DNA of 64,000 bases from Gnetum montanum (lineage: Eukaryota > Streptophyta > Gnetopsida > Gnetales > Gnetaceae). The notes below the pieces were generated by a model. The model made no database searches. It saw only the letters and a list, made by a program, of their open reading frames with translations, and was not told where the DNA came from. The stretch is taken from NCBI GenBank assembly GCA_015680685.1, contig MNCI01019122.1, positions 303,430 to 367,429 on the forward strand. Reading direction: 5' to 3'. Shown piece after piece: positions 1 to 10,320 of this stretch (position 1 is the first letter of the stretch; every line of letters starts with the position of its first letter). The translations under genes were made by a program, and so were the position numbers.

Positions 1-718
1 GGTACAATTGGTGGTGATCTAGGAGGAAAAAATGAGAATATTGAGGTTGAGGAGAAGCATAAGGTACACAAGGTGGTGATTTTGTTAGAGAGGACATGGG
101 TTGATAGTACTTAGAAGAATGATAAAAATGTGGTGAGATAGAGGATGTTGCAGTTGAGGAAATAGGATGTTGAATCTGATAGGCACTTGGGTTTGGATGG
201 TATGAAGGATGTAACTAGTTTGAGGGTGACCTCCCCCATGACTAAGATTGTTACCACTATGATTGAACATAGTATTTTTGTACAAACTCTGGGTGTAACA
301 TTCTCCCCCAATGCTCATGTAAATGTGACAAGATTGGGCATTGACCTTTGGGGTGATCATACAAGCAAATGTTACATTGACACATATGATTAGCAGTTGA
401 GTTCTTATCCTTATTCTCTTTAACCCTTCTTTCCAATTGTCTAAGGGTGGTTTGTCTTGCTTCTTGGTTTGTCATGGTTTTACCTTTAATAGTATTGGCA
501 TATTCTCCACATTTTTCATGTATCCATTCCGTCATCTTATTGATCTTTGCCTCAATTTCATCTAGTGATTGTAGTATTGGCAAAGATGATTCCACCTCCT
601 TGACGTGAGTTGATTTCTCCTCTTCATGATCATGGACCTTTGCTAATTCAAGATTTTGGTCCTGTTCAGAGCTTTTAACATTCTCGCATTTAGTCATTTC
701 TCCTTCTTCTTTTGCTAC
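1..718 (-). pseudogene. Outer gag, C-terminal part with zinc knuckle
   Basis: The minus-strand translation matches the inner gag (about 7670-6960) closely through a Glu/Lys-rich linker, the block LPILQSLDEIEAKINKM and a Cys-His knuckle, CNICLYDHPKGQC (spacing CX2CX3HX4C). The match ends at 718, where the inner LTR begins. Below about 250 the frame decays into a Pro/Ser/Tyr-rich tail. Gag forms the particle that packages element RNA. The stops and frame shifts make this a dead copy. Confidence 0.8.
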
Positions 719-1549
719 TGATGAGTGGCGAGGTACCCCTACACTCAACCATATGAATACGAGTGTTTCATGCATGATTCGGTCAAACTCCGCAGACGAG
801 CTAGTTGTGGTATCTAGATAGTTCCTCATTGATCGCAATTCACTATCTTCCCACCTAGACTAGTATTTTTTTTGTCATATATGGTTTAGTGCAGAGTGAG
901 GTGTATGATGTGGTTTCTAACCTAGTGCTACTCCTAGAGGAAATGGAAAATAACTTTAATTAAGCTAGGAGGAAAAGGGAGAGAAAATCTAAGCTAGCCT
1001 AAGTGCGATGAGCATCTGTCCCTTAATCATCCGTACACATCTTGGACCTCGTGCATGACTACTACTGGGATTACCAAGCACATGGCCTAGGTACACTACT
1101 GGGATACCAAGTAGTCACACTTAAATGCTCGTGATTAAGTCATACTCATTCCGCATTTAAGGAGTTTAGGGTGAAGAGATATTAACTATGAAAGCAATAA
1201 TTAATAATAACAATTAAATAATTAAACTAAGTGATTGCTGCAATGATGAAGTAATCTCGATCTTTATTTCTAGTCATGTGCATGTCCAAGTATGTCACAC
1301 TCGAATAAAGGTGTCGTACAATTACAATCATCACACTGCAGGCATGCACTGGGAGAAAGGGTTGAGAAGGACTAAAAATGAACTAACTTCTATCTACTGA
1401 CTAAAAACTAACTTACTGTTACTTTCTTGTGCATCCCATTATGTATTTATAGGCTCACATAAGAACTGTGATATCGAATGCCTGATATCGTGAGCCAGGC
1501 CACGATATCGTGGGTGCGATATCAAGGCCTAATGAATCATGATTCATCA
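719..1549 (-). repeat. 3' LTR of inner element
   Basis: 831 bp. In sense orientation it starts TGATGAATCATG, has four GATATC sites (plus-strand 1470, 1484, 1504, 1518), then a TATA box, TATAAATA (1444-1451). It ends in a conserved block containing GATTCGGTC and CCACTCATCA. It aligns along its length with 8563-9421, 10321-11281 and 59336-60167. Confidence 0.9.
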
Positions 1550-1560
1550 TACCCCCACGA
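1550..1560 (-). other. Polypurine tract next to the 3' LTR
   Basis: The minus strand reads CGTGGGGGTA directly before the LTR TGATGAATC. This is where plus-strand DNA synthesis is primed in LTR elements. An equivalent TAGGGGTA precedes the 3' LTR of the element at 59336. Confidence 0.7.
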
Positions 1561-1827
1561 CTGAATGAATACTCATCTTCGAGTCAAAAAAAATGAGAAC
1601 AAGATCCATTGATTACACAGTGGAGAGGTATGGGTTTATTGACTGACTAGGAGTTTATTCATGCCATAGTGGAGAATTAAATAGAACAAAATTGGGATAG
1701 ACACAAAAAAGAATACAAAATCACAAAATACAAAATTTTGTGAAATTCATGTGGTTCCAGGTGGTGGTGGCTCCTCCATGGGTCACTTCCCCTTGTCTTG
1801 TGCTCTAGGCTTTGGGATTTGATGGCT

Positions 1828-4535
1828 CTAAAGGAGTGCCTGGAGCTTTTCTTCTTCAATTTGGGGATCTTGTGCCATCCATGCTAATGCTCCAACATTT
1901 GATGGAGTCGACACCTCCCATTGACACCGTAGTTGCAAGAACATTTTATTTGCTTTGACATACCAGGATACAAACAACCATCGTTCCTCCTTGTAGGCTC
2001 TAGCTTTGTTTTTGTACTCTTGAAAATCTGTAAGTCATGGAGCCAAGTCCACTATGACATCTTTCTGGCCTTCGCAACTGGTCTTAACCATCTCTAATTC
2101 AGAATTTGCAACTTCTAGCTTCTGCAACATTTTCTTGTGCTCCACAAATTCTACTTCATATTTAGTGTAGGTGGTAGCTACCTACTTCTTGAGCTCTGTT
2201 CTCAAGTGTCCTGCTATCAACATGGCTAGATTAACATATGGTAGGTTTGCTAATTCCATGTACTCTATGAGATCTTGAATCTGCATGTCTCAACTTTTAA
2301 GCTCTACTTGGTGGGCAAATGCATATGTGTCCAATATGGCCCGTCAATCAGTGTGTTAAGCACAAAAAGTGTTGATGTGGGCCTTGGCCATATAGATCTC
2401 CTTTTCTATGAATTGCTTGTACATCCCCACCTAGTCTCTAAAGTGCCCCTTTAACTTTTCATGCTACTTGGTCTTGTTTTTCCACACGCTTATTTCAATG
2501 GCTGTCTTCTGACAGATTGCGCATAGCTCCTCCATTGAGAGGGTTTGATTTTCTTTGGCCAAATGATTCATGTCTTGGTTGACCTTCACCAACTATTCTT
2601 GTAATTGCTGAAATTTTTCCTTAAGAAAATTCTTCTATTTCTCTATAGTGGTCAATCAAAGATTTTCAACAGCAAGCTATTTATTCTCTTCCTGTAAGAC
2701 CTTAAGCACTTTGGTGTGCGTGTATGTTTGTGCTTGTGCCTTGGAAGCATCCCACTCAGCCTTCTCCTTCTCCTCAACTATTTTTTTATTGTCCACCAAT
2801 AATTTATTAAGCTGCTTTGTCCTGAAGGTGTCCATCTAGTCTGTGGAAATGAATTGAGATGGGTCCCACTATGCAGCTTGCAAGGTAACGATCCTTTCTT
2901 GGAGTCTTGCCAACTCTGCTTCCGTGTGCTTAGCCCTAATCTCTGCCATGACCAGCTTTCCTTTGATGGAGATGAGATCTGATTGTGTTTTTGTGACATC
3001 TTATGGGATGTCAAACAAGAATTTCATTACTTGTCCTGTCTACAGCAATCGATCAGGGACATCCTCATGCTCCGCAGGAGTAATTGAGGGACCGACTAGA
3101 GTTTGAGCATCTTGTGCTCTTGTGAAATCTTCCACTGGCACAACAGGGACATTAAAATATTCTTTGATGTGGTCTATGACCACTTCTACGGCTCCTGCTG
3201 CATCTTGGTGTTGCATGACCACCACTGTGGCCCCTTCACCCATTTCCAATTACACCTGGAAAGATGTAGCATTCCCTAAAATCTGTTGTGACCAATGAGT
3301 CTCTCCTCCTCTTGTTTGAATGGACACCTCACCCCATGCGTGATTAATAGAAATTATGGGCCATACAGTGTCATTGATGACACAAAAAAGATTAGCATCA
3401 TGACAACTTCTCCAACTAACCATCTCACCGATGGCCCTGAGATGGCTCATCGATGGTTGATAATCCTACGGTGGTGATGACGGTTAGTTTTGTTGGCTCA
3501 TGCTGGGCCCTGTTTGTTCTTGACTGGGCCCTATGCTTGGGAGTTCGCTAGGCCCTATAGTTTGAGTTGTAGTAGGCCCCATCGTCTATTCTTGCTCTGG
3601 CTTCAATGTCTCACCAGCACTTTTCCTTGGGGCTGGTGGCTTTAGTGGTTCGGAGAATGAAGCATTTTGGGCTCTTCTAGGAATGTCATTGGTGTATCCC
3701 AAAATACCAGCATGTTTTCACAACTTCCTAATGAGACAAGGGAAGGGCAACATGAACTTCCCTATCTTGCGTTCTTCATACCATCTCAAGATCTCCATGA
3801 GATACAAATGAGGAAGGTTAGCATTAGCCTTTCCCATCAATATTGCACTTCCTCTTGCCACATACATTGAGATTTTTTTTAATCCTCTCATGGGGAAGAT
3901 GTGATAAGTGCCACTCTTAAAGTATATCCTTTCTTCCAACGTCAACTCTTCATATGTCTTTTTCTCTTTGTCGTACGCCCTATCTAACCAAACTCTTCAT
4001 CCATTAGCATCAAAGCCAGTGGACAGGTGAGCAACTTTGGGCCCTATATTCAGAAGGTTCAACACTTCTGAGATGGCCTTGGCAAAAAAATCTATAGACA
4101 CACCACAAATGTCAACTGTGGTGCCTTCTTCCTTATTATGCCAAAATTGGTACATTTCTCCTAAGTACCAGGCACCACTTTCAGAGAGGATAGGCCATAA
4201 TGGAGACCCTTTGAGTTGGTCCCTAATAGCCTCAGGAGCGAATTTCGTGAAAGGTTCAAAATTTAATTCCATGATCATAGCTACCGACGTGGACCTTTCT
4301 TGGATAGCCTAGACACACTTCGAGGATAACATGAGGTGTTGTCCCTGTTCATGTGCTTCAGCAGCTCCTCCTTCCACCTGTCTCGACTGTGCAGTAGCAG
4401 GAATCTCTTGATGGATGCTAAATGATTACGCCTCTTGCTCTACACATTGTCGAGATATGCTTGTCTTCTACCTCTCCTAGGTCACTTGGACACATCTTGA
4501 GAGGGTCCTTCTTGTTATCCACATTTAGGGGCCAT
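1828..4535 (-). pseudogene. Long second ORF of the inner element, broken only by stop codons
   Basis: One minus-strand frame (in step with the stop at 1828-1830) can be followed for about 2.7 kb without a needed frameshift from about 4280 downward. About two dozen stops interrupt it, and every one I examined could come from CAG, CAA or CGA by a C-to-T change. Reading through them gives three parts. The N-terminal globular part (about 4280-3720) contains TVDICGVSIDFFAKAISEVL and resembles the plant 'putative transposon protein' (Transposase_32-like) domain found beside Athila-type elements. A Pro/Gly-rich linker follows (about 3650-3450). The C-terminal half is a long Glu/Lys/Gln-rich coiled-coil-like region (about 3000-1830). 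The start is uncertain: ATG at 4524 is in frame, while ATG at 4535 is in another frame and would need one indel near 4430. The domain name is from memory and tentative; the function is unknown. Confidence 0.6.
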
Positions 4536-5039
4536 CTGCAATTACACGAGGCCGATCATTAGTAAGGTTATTTACAAAATTTAAGTTATACCTTACTTCT
4601 ACCTTAATGAATTCATTTCTTATTTCATGTGATCCAAAGTTAGAAAATCTTGTGGAAATGTCCCCTAAAAGTTTTAATATTGGGCCCCTTAATTTGATTA
4701 GGTGGCTTTAAAATTTAATTTCCTGGTGTAGGTGAGAAGATAAGATTATTTTTGGCACATGTTTATCATCATTTTTTGTAATCAATTACCCTTTATAGTA
4801 TCCTTCAGATGATGACAAATTTCAAAAACTTTATATGCAATTTGGAGTGTACCCCTCCCCCACGACTATGCTAAACACTACGGGTTCAAGTAGGTTCTTT
4901 TGGAATAAAACTCGAAGCACTAGCGAGCAAGTTATGGCTATTGGAACAAGAGGTCAGTAAGTCATGATTCGTAGAAGAAAATTTGAAAAATTTCCCCATG
5001 TGAACAATTGAAAATGATGTTGACATGCACAGGGGGGGT

Positions 5040-5135
5040 CCATATATATAGTTTTATGCGACGCGATATCGCGTACGTGATAGCGCAACCACGATATCGC
5101 ATTAGACACGATATCACATGTGCGATATCGTGACT
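5040..5135 (-). promoter_or_regulatory. Internal GATATC cluster with TATA-like box
   Basis: Four GATATC sites (5065, 5093, 5110, 5124) and one GATAGC variant sit within 65 bp. In sense orientation a TATATATA (5043-5050) follows at once. The LTRs show the same arrangement, but the sequence on either side does not match the LTRs, so this is not simply an inserted LTR. It lies about 0.5 kb upstream of the second frame. Promoter function is inferred from layout only. Confidence 0.45.
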
Positions 5136-6942
5136 TGTCTAAAGTAGGGTAGTTAGAAAAATTGATAAATTTCTGAAATTCTAAACTCAAAAATGAAGGA
5201 CTTGAAGTTGGTGTAAAAGGTCCAAGGTAATATTAAATAGTCCTGAAGGCACAAAAAATATAATGGTGTAGAATTTGGCAATGGAATGCATGAATCAGAT
5301 GAGGAGAAAGGACATGTGTCAGTTCATAGGAACATTTGAACCAAAAGGATAATGAGCGAAAGAGTATTGTAATTCTTGGACGGTATAAAATGATGTGATG
5401 GTGATGTGTTGTGAGTGTAGATTACAAGGGTTACGCAAGTGGGTCCTCCCTAAAGCAGGTTCCAACCTATAATGCCCTTGCATAACCACACCTTAAAATG
5501 TCTGTAGGCACTAGAAGGGTTAAATGTAATCTGCACCAATTCCACAAAACACACACATGTAGATACCACCATGATGGGGTAGGAATTCAATGCTACACAA
5601 GACATGAGTCACAAATTCATGAACAGTGAGATGAGGTGAATTGTAGAAGGGATTGCAGAGATTAGGAAATGAGGTAACTAGCCTAGGGCACAATGAATCC
5701 TCAATGTAAGGCATGATTAATGTGTCATTAACCTGTCACTCAAAAATCAAGACCAAGTCCATTCCTTTAATCAGTGACATCACATTGTTTCATCCCAATG
5801 ATGGACAACAATGAGAGCATCATGATGGTAAAGCATACGATCACTTGGCATTTCGTACAAGGGAGGAGTGATTTTGCTTTGTGGAACTCTTCTTCCCTTT
5901 TTTTTTTTGAATGAATGCTTAAGCCAGAGAAGTTGCCTACCTTCAGGCATGGGTGCATGTCTTTCTAGTGGGACCCCCTAGAATAGCATTGAGTTTCCTT
6001 GACTAAGTGCCTTTTGATTACTTTTACTCCCATTTTTCATTAGATCTATAAGGATCTTAGTATAACCAAGCTGCATGATAACTCCTACAAATGTCACCAA
6101 AGAGAATCCACAAGTTCCCTTGATGTCACACCCTGGCCATTCCCGCTTAGTCCATCCTTCTTCGCTCTGGGTATAATAAACACAAGGTTACTTTAATTTT
6201 TAATGATTAGGAATATCATTGTACCCAGGGTAGAACCTCTTATTAATAAAATGGGTAGGTGGATGTTGTGGGCTCGCTGTTCAAGTAATTAGTCACCTGA
6301 GACTTGATAGCGGAGAACAACACCTCAACCAATGAGTCACATGAGTGCTTTATTAATAGATGAGATTACTCATGAAAAGATAAAAAGACAGAAAGATAAA
6401 TCAATAAATTAAAAGGTGAAAAATTAAAGAAACGAAAAAACATTTATTAATTCTGTGTTGTTAGAATGGAGGATACCCCCCATAGCTAAACGGTTAAGCA
6501 TGGCTAGAATTAATAAATGGAAGGTTAGGATCCTTGCATGCTGGAAATATTAGGACCTAGTCATACTTACCCCATTGGGATTCACACACTTGATCAAAGT
6601 TGACATAGTGGGACAAGTTATAAGATGTGGTTAATTTATAAGGGGCTGACCCACTATGGTACTTGTGACCGTAAGATGGTATGAAAGGATCAACATGTCT
6701 CCCCATGTGGCTATATTCATTGGGTCCCATGGTTGTTGGAGTATTGAGTGGTGGCCCTAGTGAAGTAACACAAGGTGTTGAGTTCGAGGAGAAGGATACA
6801 TCAAAATGTGGAACTTGTGTTGGATTGGAAGATGTAGTGGTTTCAGAACTAAGGTGTCCCTTTCGATGGTCACATCTAAAGAAGGGATGCCTTTGGTGTG
6901 GTGGGTTTCAGTAGTAGCACAAGTAACATTCGTGGGTTGATG
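5136..6942. other. Unassigned internal part of inner element
   Basis: No frame or domain could be recognised here. Several short ORFs on both strands have no family features. A cytosine-rich junction with a CACCCTGGCCATTCCC-like stretch near 6128-6150 and an A-rich run at 6380-6440 may mark a further small insertion, but I see no terminal repeats. Confidence 0.4.
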
Positions 6943-8430
6943 CTACGGTGCAAACCCTTCAAGTACAATTGGTGAAGATGTAGAAGGAGGTGAAGGATGA
7001 GAATATTGTTGTTGAGGAAAAGTGTAAGGTACATGAAGTGGCAACCTTGTTGGAGAGGATATGGGTTGATAGTATTGATGAGAATAGTAATAATGTGGCA
7101 AGATAGAGGATGTTGACCCAGTTGGGGAAACAGGATGTTGGATTTGATAAGCACTTAGGTTTGGATGGTATGAAGGGTGTAACCAGTTCCCCCACAATTG
7201 GGATCTTTGCCACTGTGATTGAACACAGTATTTTTGGATGAACTCTAGATGTAACATTCTTCCCCAGTGCTCATGTAAATGTGACAAGATTGGACATTGA
7301 CCTTTGGGGTGATCATACAGGCAAATGTTACATTGATATGTATGATTGGTAGTTAAGTTCTTATTCTCTTCAACCCTTATTTCTGATTGTCTAAAGGTGT
7401 TTTGTCCTATTTCTTGGGTTGTCATAACTCTATCTCCAATAATGTTGGCATATTCTCCACATTTTTTATGTATCCATTCCATCATCTTATTGATCTTTGC
7501 CTCAATTTAATCTAGTGATTGTAATATTGGCAAAGATGGTTCCACCTCCTTGAGGTGAGTTGATTTCTCCTCTTCATGATTATGGACCTTTGCTAATCTA
7601 AGATTTTTGTCCCATTGAGAGATTTCAACATTCTCCCATTTAGCCATTTCTCCTTCTTCTTTGGCTTCCCACTTAATAAGCTCTTGGAGTTGGTGGGTTC
7701 GTAGCTTGTATAGTTGACCTTGGGCATACATCCCTAGGGTCTTCCTTGTTTCATTACAGAGCCCATCAATAATGTGGTACATTGGCCTTTCCTTGGAGAA
7801 CTCATGGTCTGGGTAGTTGTTTAACAATGCATAATATCTTTCTAAGGCCATGTCCAAGGGTTCATGTTGTGCTTGCTTCCACTCTTGGATTTGTTTCCTC
7901 AAGGCTAATACTCTTGCATAAGTTTGATATCTTTCGTTGAAGAGTTCTACCATTGTTGGGCAACATCAAATTGACTTTGGTTTTAGGGACCTATACCATA
8001 CTTTTGCGTGACCAACGAGTGTCATAGGAAAGAGCTTAAGTTTTTGCCATCCATTATCAATGTTATTCCATACACAAGCATCATGGAAGGCTTGTAGATG
8101 ATGTTATGGATCTAAATCCTAGCCTCTTGAAAACTTAGGAAAGTTGTTTAAGTCAAGCCTGGGTAGACAGCTTTCCTTGCGATGCCTGCGGAATATTTGA
8201 ATAGCCTCTTGTATATGCGTTAGGCTCTTAGTGGCCAGTAGGGGTTCATCATCACTAGGTAAGTTATGCATTCGTGAGTTGGAACAATGTTTTCTTCATT
8301 TATGTTCATAGGAAACCCCTACATCAGATTGAGTACTCCAAACTTCATCTTCTTCATCATATAATTCATTGGTTCTCCAATGAATTTCCCTACTAGTTGT
8401 TGCGTTAGCATAGTCTTGTGAGAGAGACAT
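6943..8430 (-). pseudogene. Inner gag with zinc knuckle
   Basis: The frame starts at ATG 8430 (MSLSQDY...) just below the primer site. It covers an N-terminal region, a retrotransposon gag core around 8040-7680 (KLFPMTLVGHAKVWYRSL, then YYALLNNYPDHEF and a DGLCNETRKTLG helix), a charged linker, a CX2CX3HX4C knuckle (about 7335-7295) and a Pro/Ser/Tyr-rich tail. Stops interrupt it: a TGA near 7965 that fits CGA decay, and a TAA at 7507 where the outer copy has GAA. Gag packages element RNA; this copy cannot be translated whole. No protease follows the knuckle. Confidence 0.8.
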
Positions 8431-8544
8431 AGTTGTGAATTTGTGTGTGACTTGTTTGTAATTACTTCTTCCTAAAAGATGTGTTGTTGATACTTTGTTA
8501 CAGCGATATTGTATGACGTAACTAATCTAAATAACTAGCACCAT

Positions 8545-8561
8545 CCTTGGCAACAGCGCCA
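8545..8561 (-). other. Primer binding site, tRNA-Asp type
   Basis: Two bases inside the 5' LTR the minus strand reads TGGCGCTGTTGCCAAGG. Plant tRNA-Asp ends ...CCGGCAACGGCGCCA, whose complement is TGGCGCCGTTGCCGG, so 13 or more bases fit with C-to-T-type differences. Use of tRNA-Asp is typical of Athila-like elements. Confidence 0.75.
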
Positions 8562-8562
8562 A

Positions 8563-9421
8563 TGATGAGTGGCGAGGTACCCCTACACTCAACCATACAA
8601 ATATGAGCGTTTCACGCACGATTCGTTCGAACTCCGCAGACGGGCTAGTTGTGGTATCTAGATAGTTACTCGTTGATCATAGTTCGTTGTCTTCCCACCT
8701 GGACTAGTATTTGCTTTGTCACATATGGTTTAGTCCGGAGTGAGGTGTATGATGTGGTTTCTAACCTAGTGCTACGCCTGGAGGCAATGGAAAATAACTT
8801 TAATTAAGCTAGGAGGAAAAGGGAGAGAGAATCTAAGCTAGCCTAAGTGCGATGAGCATCTATCCCTTAATCATCCATACACATCTTGGACCTTATGCAT
8901 GACTACTACTGGGATTACCAAGCGCATGGCCTAGGTACACTACTGGGATATTAAGTAGTTACACTTGAATGCTTGTGATTAAGTCATACTCATTCTGTGT
9001 TTAAGGAGTTTAGGGTGAAGAGATATTAACTATGAAAGAAATAATTAACAATAACAATTAAATAATTAAACTAAGTAAATGCTGCAATGATGAAGTAATC
9101 TCAATCTTTGTTTTCGATCATGTGCATGTCCAAGTACGTCACACTCGAATAAAGGTGCCATAAAATTACAATCATCACACTATGGGCATGCACTGGGAAA
9201 AAGGGTTGAGAAGGACTAAAAATGAACTAACTTTTATCTACTAACTGAAAACTAACTTACTATTACTTTCATGTGCATCCCATTGTGTATTTGTAGGCTC
9301 ACACAGGAACCACGATATCATGCATCCAATATCGCGAGCCAGGCCATGATATCGCATACCTGATATCGTGTACACAATATCGTGGGTGCGATATCAGGGC
9401 CTAATGAATCACGATTCATCA
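8563..9421 (-). repeat. 5' LTR of inner element
   Basis: 859 bp, slightly longer than its 3' partner because of extra GATATC/AATATC units (about 9310-9400). Its TATA position reads TACAAATA (near 9290), unlike TATAAATA in the 3' LTR, so this copy probably lost its promoter. Differences between the two LTRs are mostly transitions, which indicates an old insertion. Confidence 0.88.
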
Positions 9422-10188
9422 ACTACCCACTTAATAAGCTCTTGGAATTGATGGGTTTGTAGCTCATATAGTTGACCTCAAGCATACATCCCTAGGGTCT
9501 CCCTTGTTTCATTACAGAGCCCATCTATGATGTGGTACATTAGCCTTTCCTCGAAGAACCCATGGCCTCGGTATTTGTTTAACAAAGAGTAATATCTTTC
9601 TAAGGCCATGTCCAAGGGTTCATGTTGTGCTTGTTTCTACTCTTGGATTTGTCTCCTCAAGGCTAACTCTCTTGCATAGGTTTTATATCTTTCATTGAAG
9701 AGTTCTATCATTGTCGGCCAATGTCAAATTGATTTTGGTCTTAAGGACTTGTACCATACTTTTGCTTGGCCAACGAGTGTCATAGGAAAGAGCTTAATTT
9801 TTTGCCACCCATTATCAATATTGTTCCATACACAAGCATCATGGAAGGCTTGTAAATGATGTTGCAAATCCAAATCATAACCTCTTGAAAATTTGGAAAA
9901 GTTGTTTAAATTAAGCCTAGGTAGATGACTTTCCTTACACTGCCTGTGGGATATTCAAACAGCCTCTTGTATATGTGTTAGGCTATTAGTGGCTAGCAGG
10001 GGTTCATCGTCTCTAGGCAGGTTATGAATTTGTGAGTTGGGATGATGTTGTCTTCGTTTGTGTACATAGGGGACCCCTGCATTAGATTAAGTACTCCAAA
10101 CTTCGTCTTCATCATTGTATAATTCATTGGTTCTCCAATGAATTACCTTATTGGTTATTGCGTTATCATAATCTTGTGAGAGAGACAT
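9422..10188 (-). pseudogene. Outer gag, N-terminal part
   Basis: Starts at ATG 10188 (MSLSQDYDNAITNK) and follows the inner gag through the core (MTLVGQAKVWYKSL, DGLCNETRETLG) to the block ELIKWV. There the inner LTR interrupts it; the rest continues at 718. Several stops fit C-to-T decay, for example TAA where the inner copy has CAA after VWST. Confidence 0.78.
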
Positions 10189-10302
10189 TGTTGTGAATTT
10201 GTGTGTGACTTATTTGTAATTACTTCTTTCTGAAAGATATATCGTCAAGGCTTCATTACAACGATCTTGGATGATGCAACTAATCTAAATAACTAGCACC
10301 AT

Positions 10303-10319
10303 CCCCAGCAACGACGTCA
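10303..10319 (-). other. Primer binding site of outer element (decayed)
   Basis: The minus strand reads TGACGTCGTTGCTGGGG, matching the tRNA-Asp complement except for transitions, one base inside the 5' LTR. Confidence 0.65.
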
Positions 10320-10320
10320 A

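Larger units (their letters stand above)
719..9421 (-). mobile_element. Inner LTR retrotransposon (8.7 kb), no pol domains seen
   Basis: Two similar LTRs (719-1549 and 8563-9421) begin TGATGAGTGG and end TTCATCA in the plus orientation. The flanking pentamers gctac (714-718) and actac (9422-9426) form a 5-bp target duplication with one mismatch. Removing the element rejoins the outer gag exactly where the inner gag is continuous. In sense order it holds 5' LTR, primer site, gag, about 2.4 kb of unassigned DNA, a GATATC/TATA cassette, a long second frame, polypurine tract and 3' LTR. I find no protease, reverse transcriptase, RNase H or integrase motif, so it looks like a non-autonomous gag-bearing derivative. 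Confidence 0.87.

Noticed and set aside
1828-4535. Stop codons explained by recoding, a variant code or U-to-C RNA editing
   Set aside because: All three stop codons occur, at both Gln and Arg positions, and the same decay is seen in gag. U-to-C editing is known for organelle transcripts, not for nuclear retroelements. Deamination is simpler.
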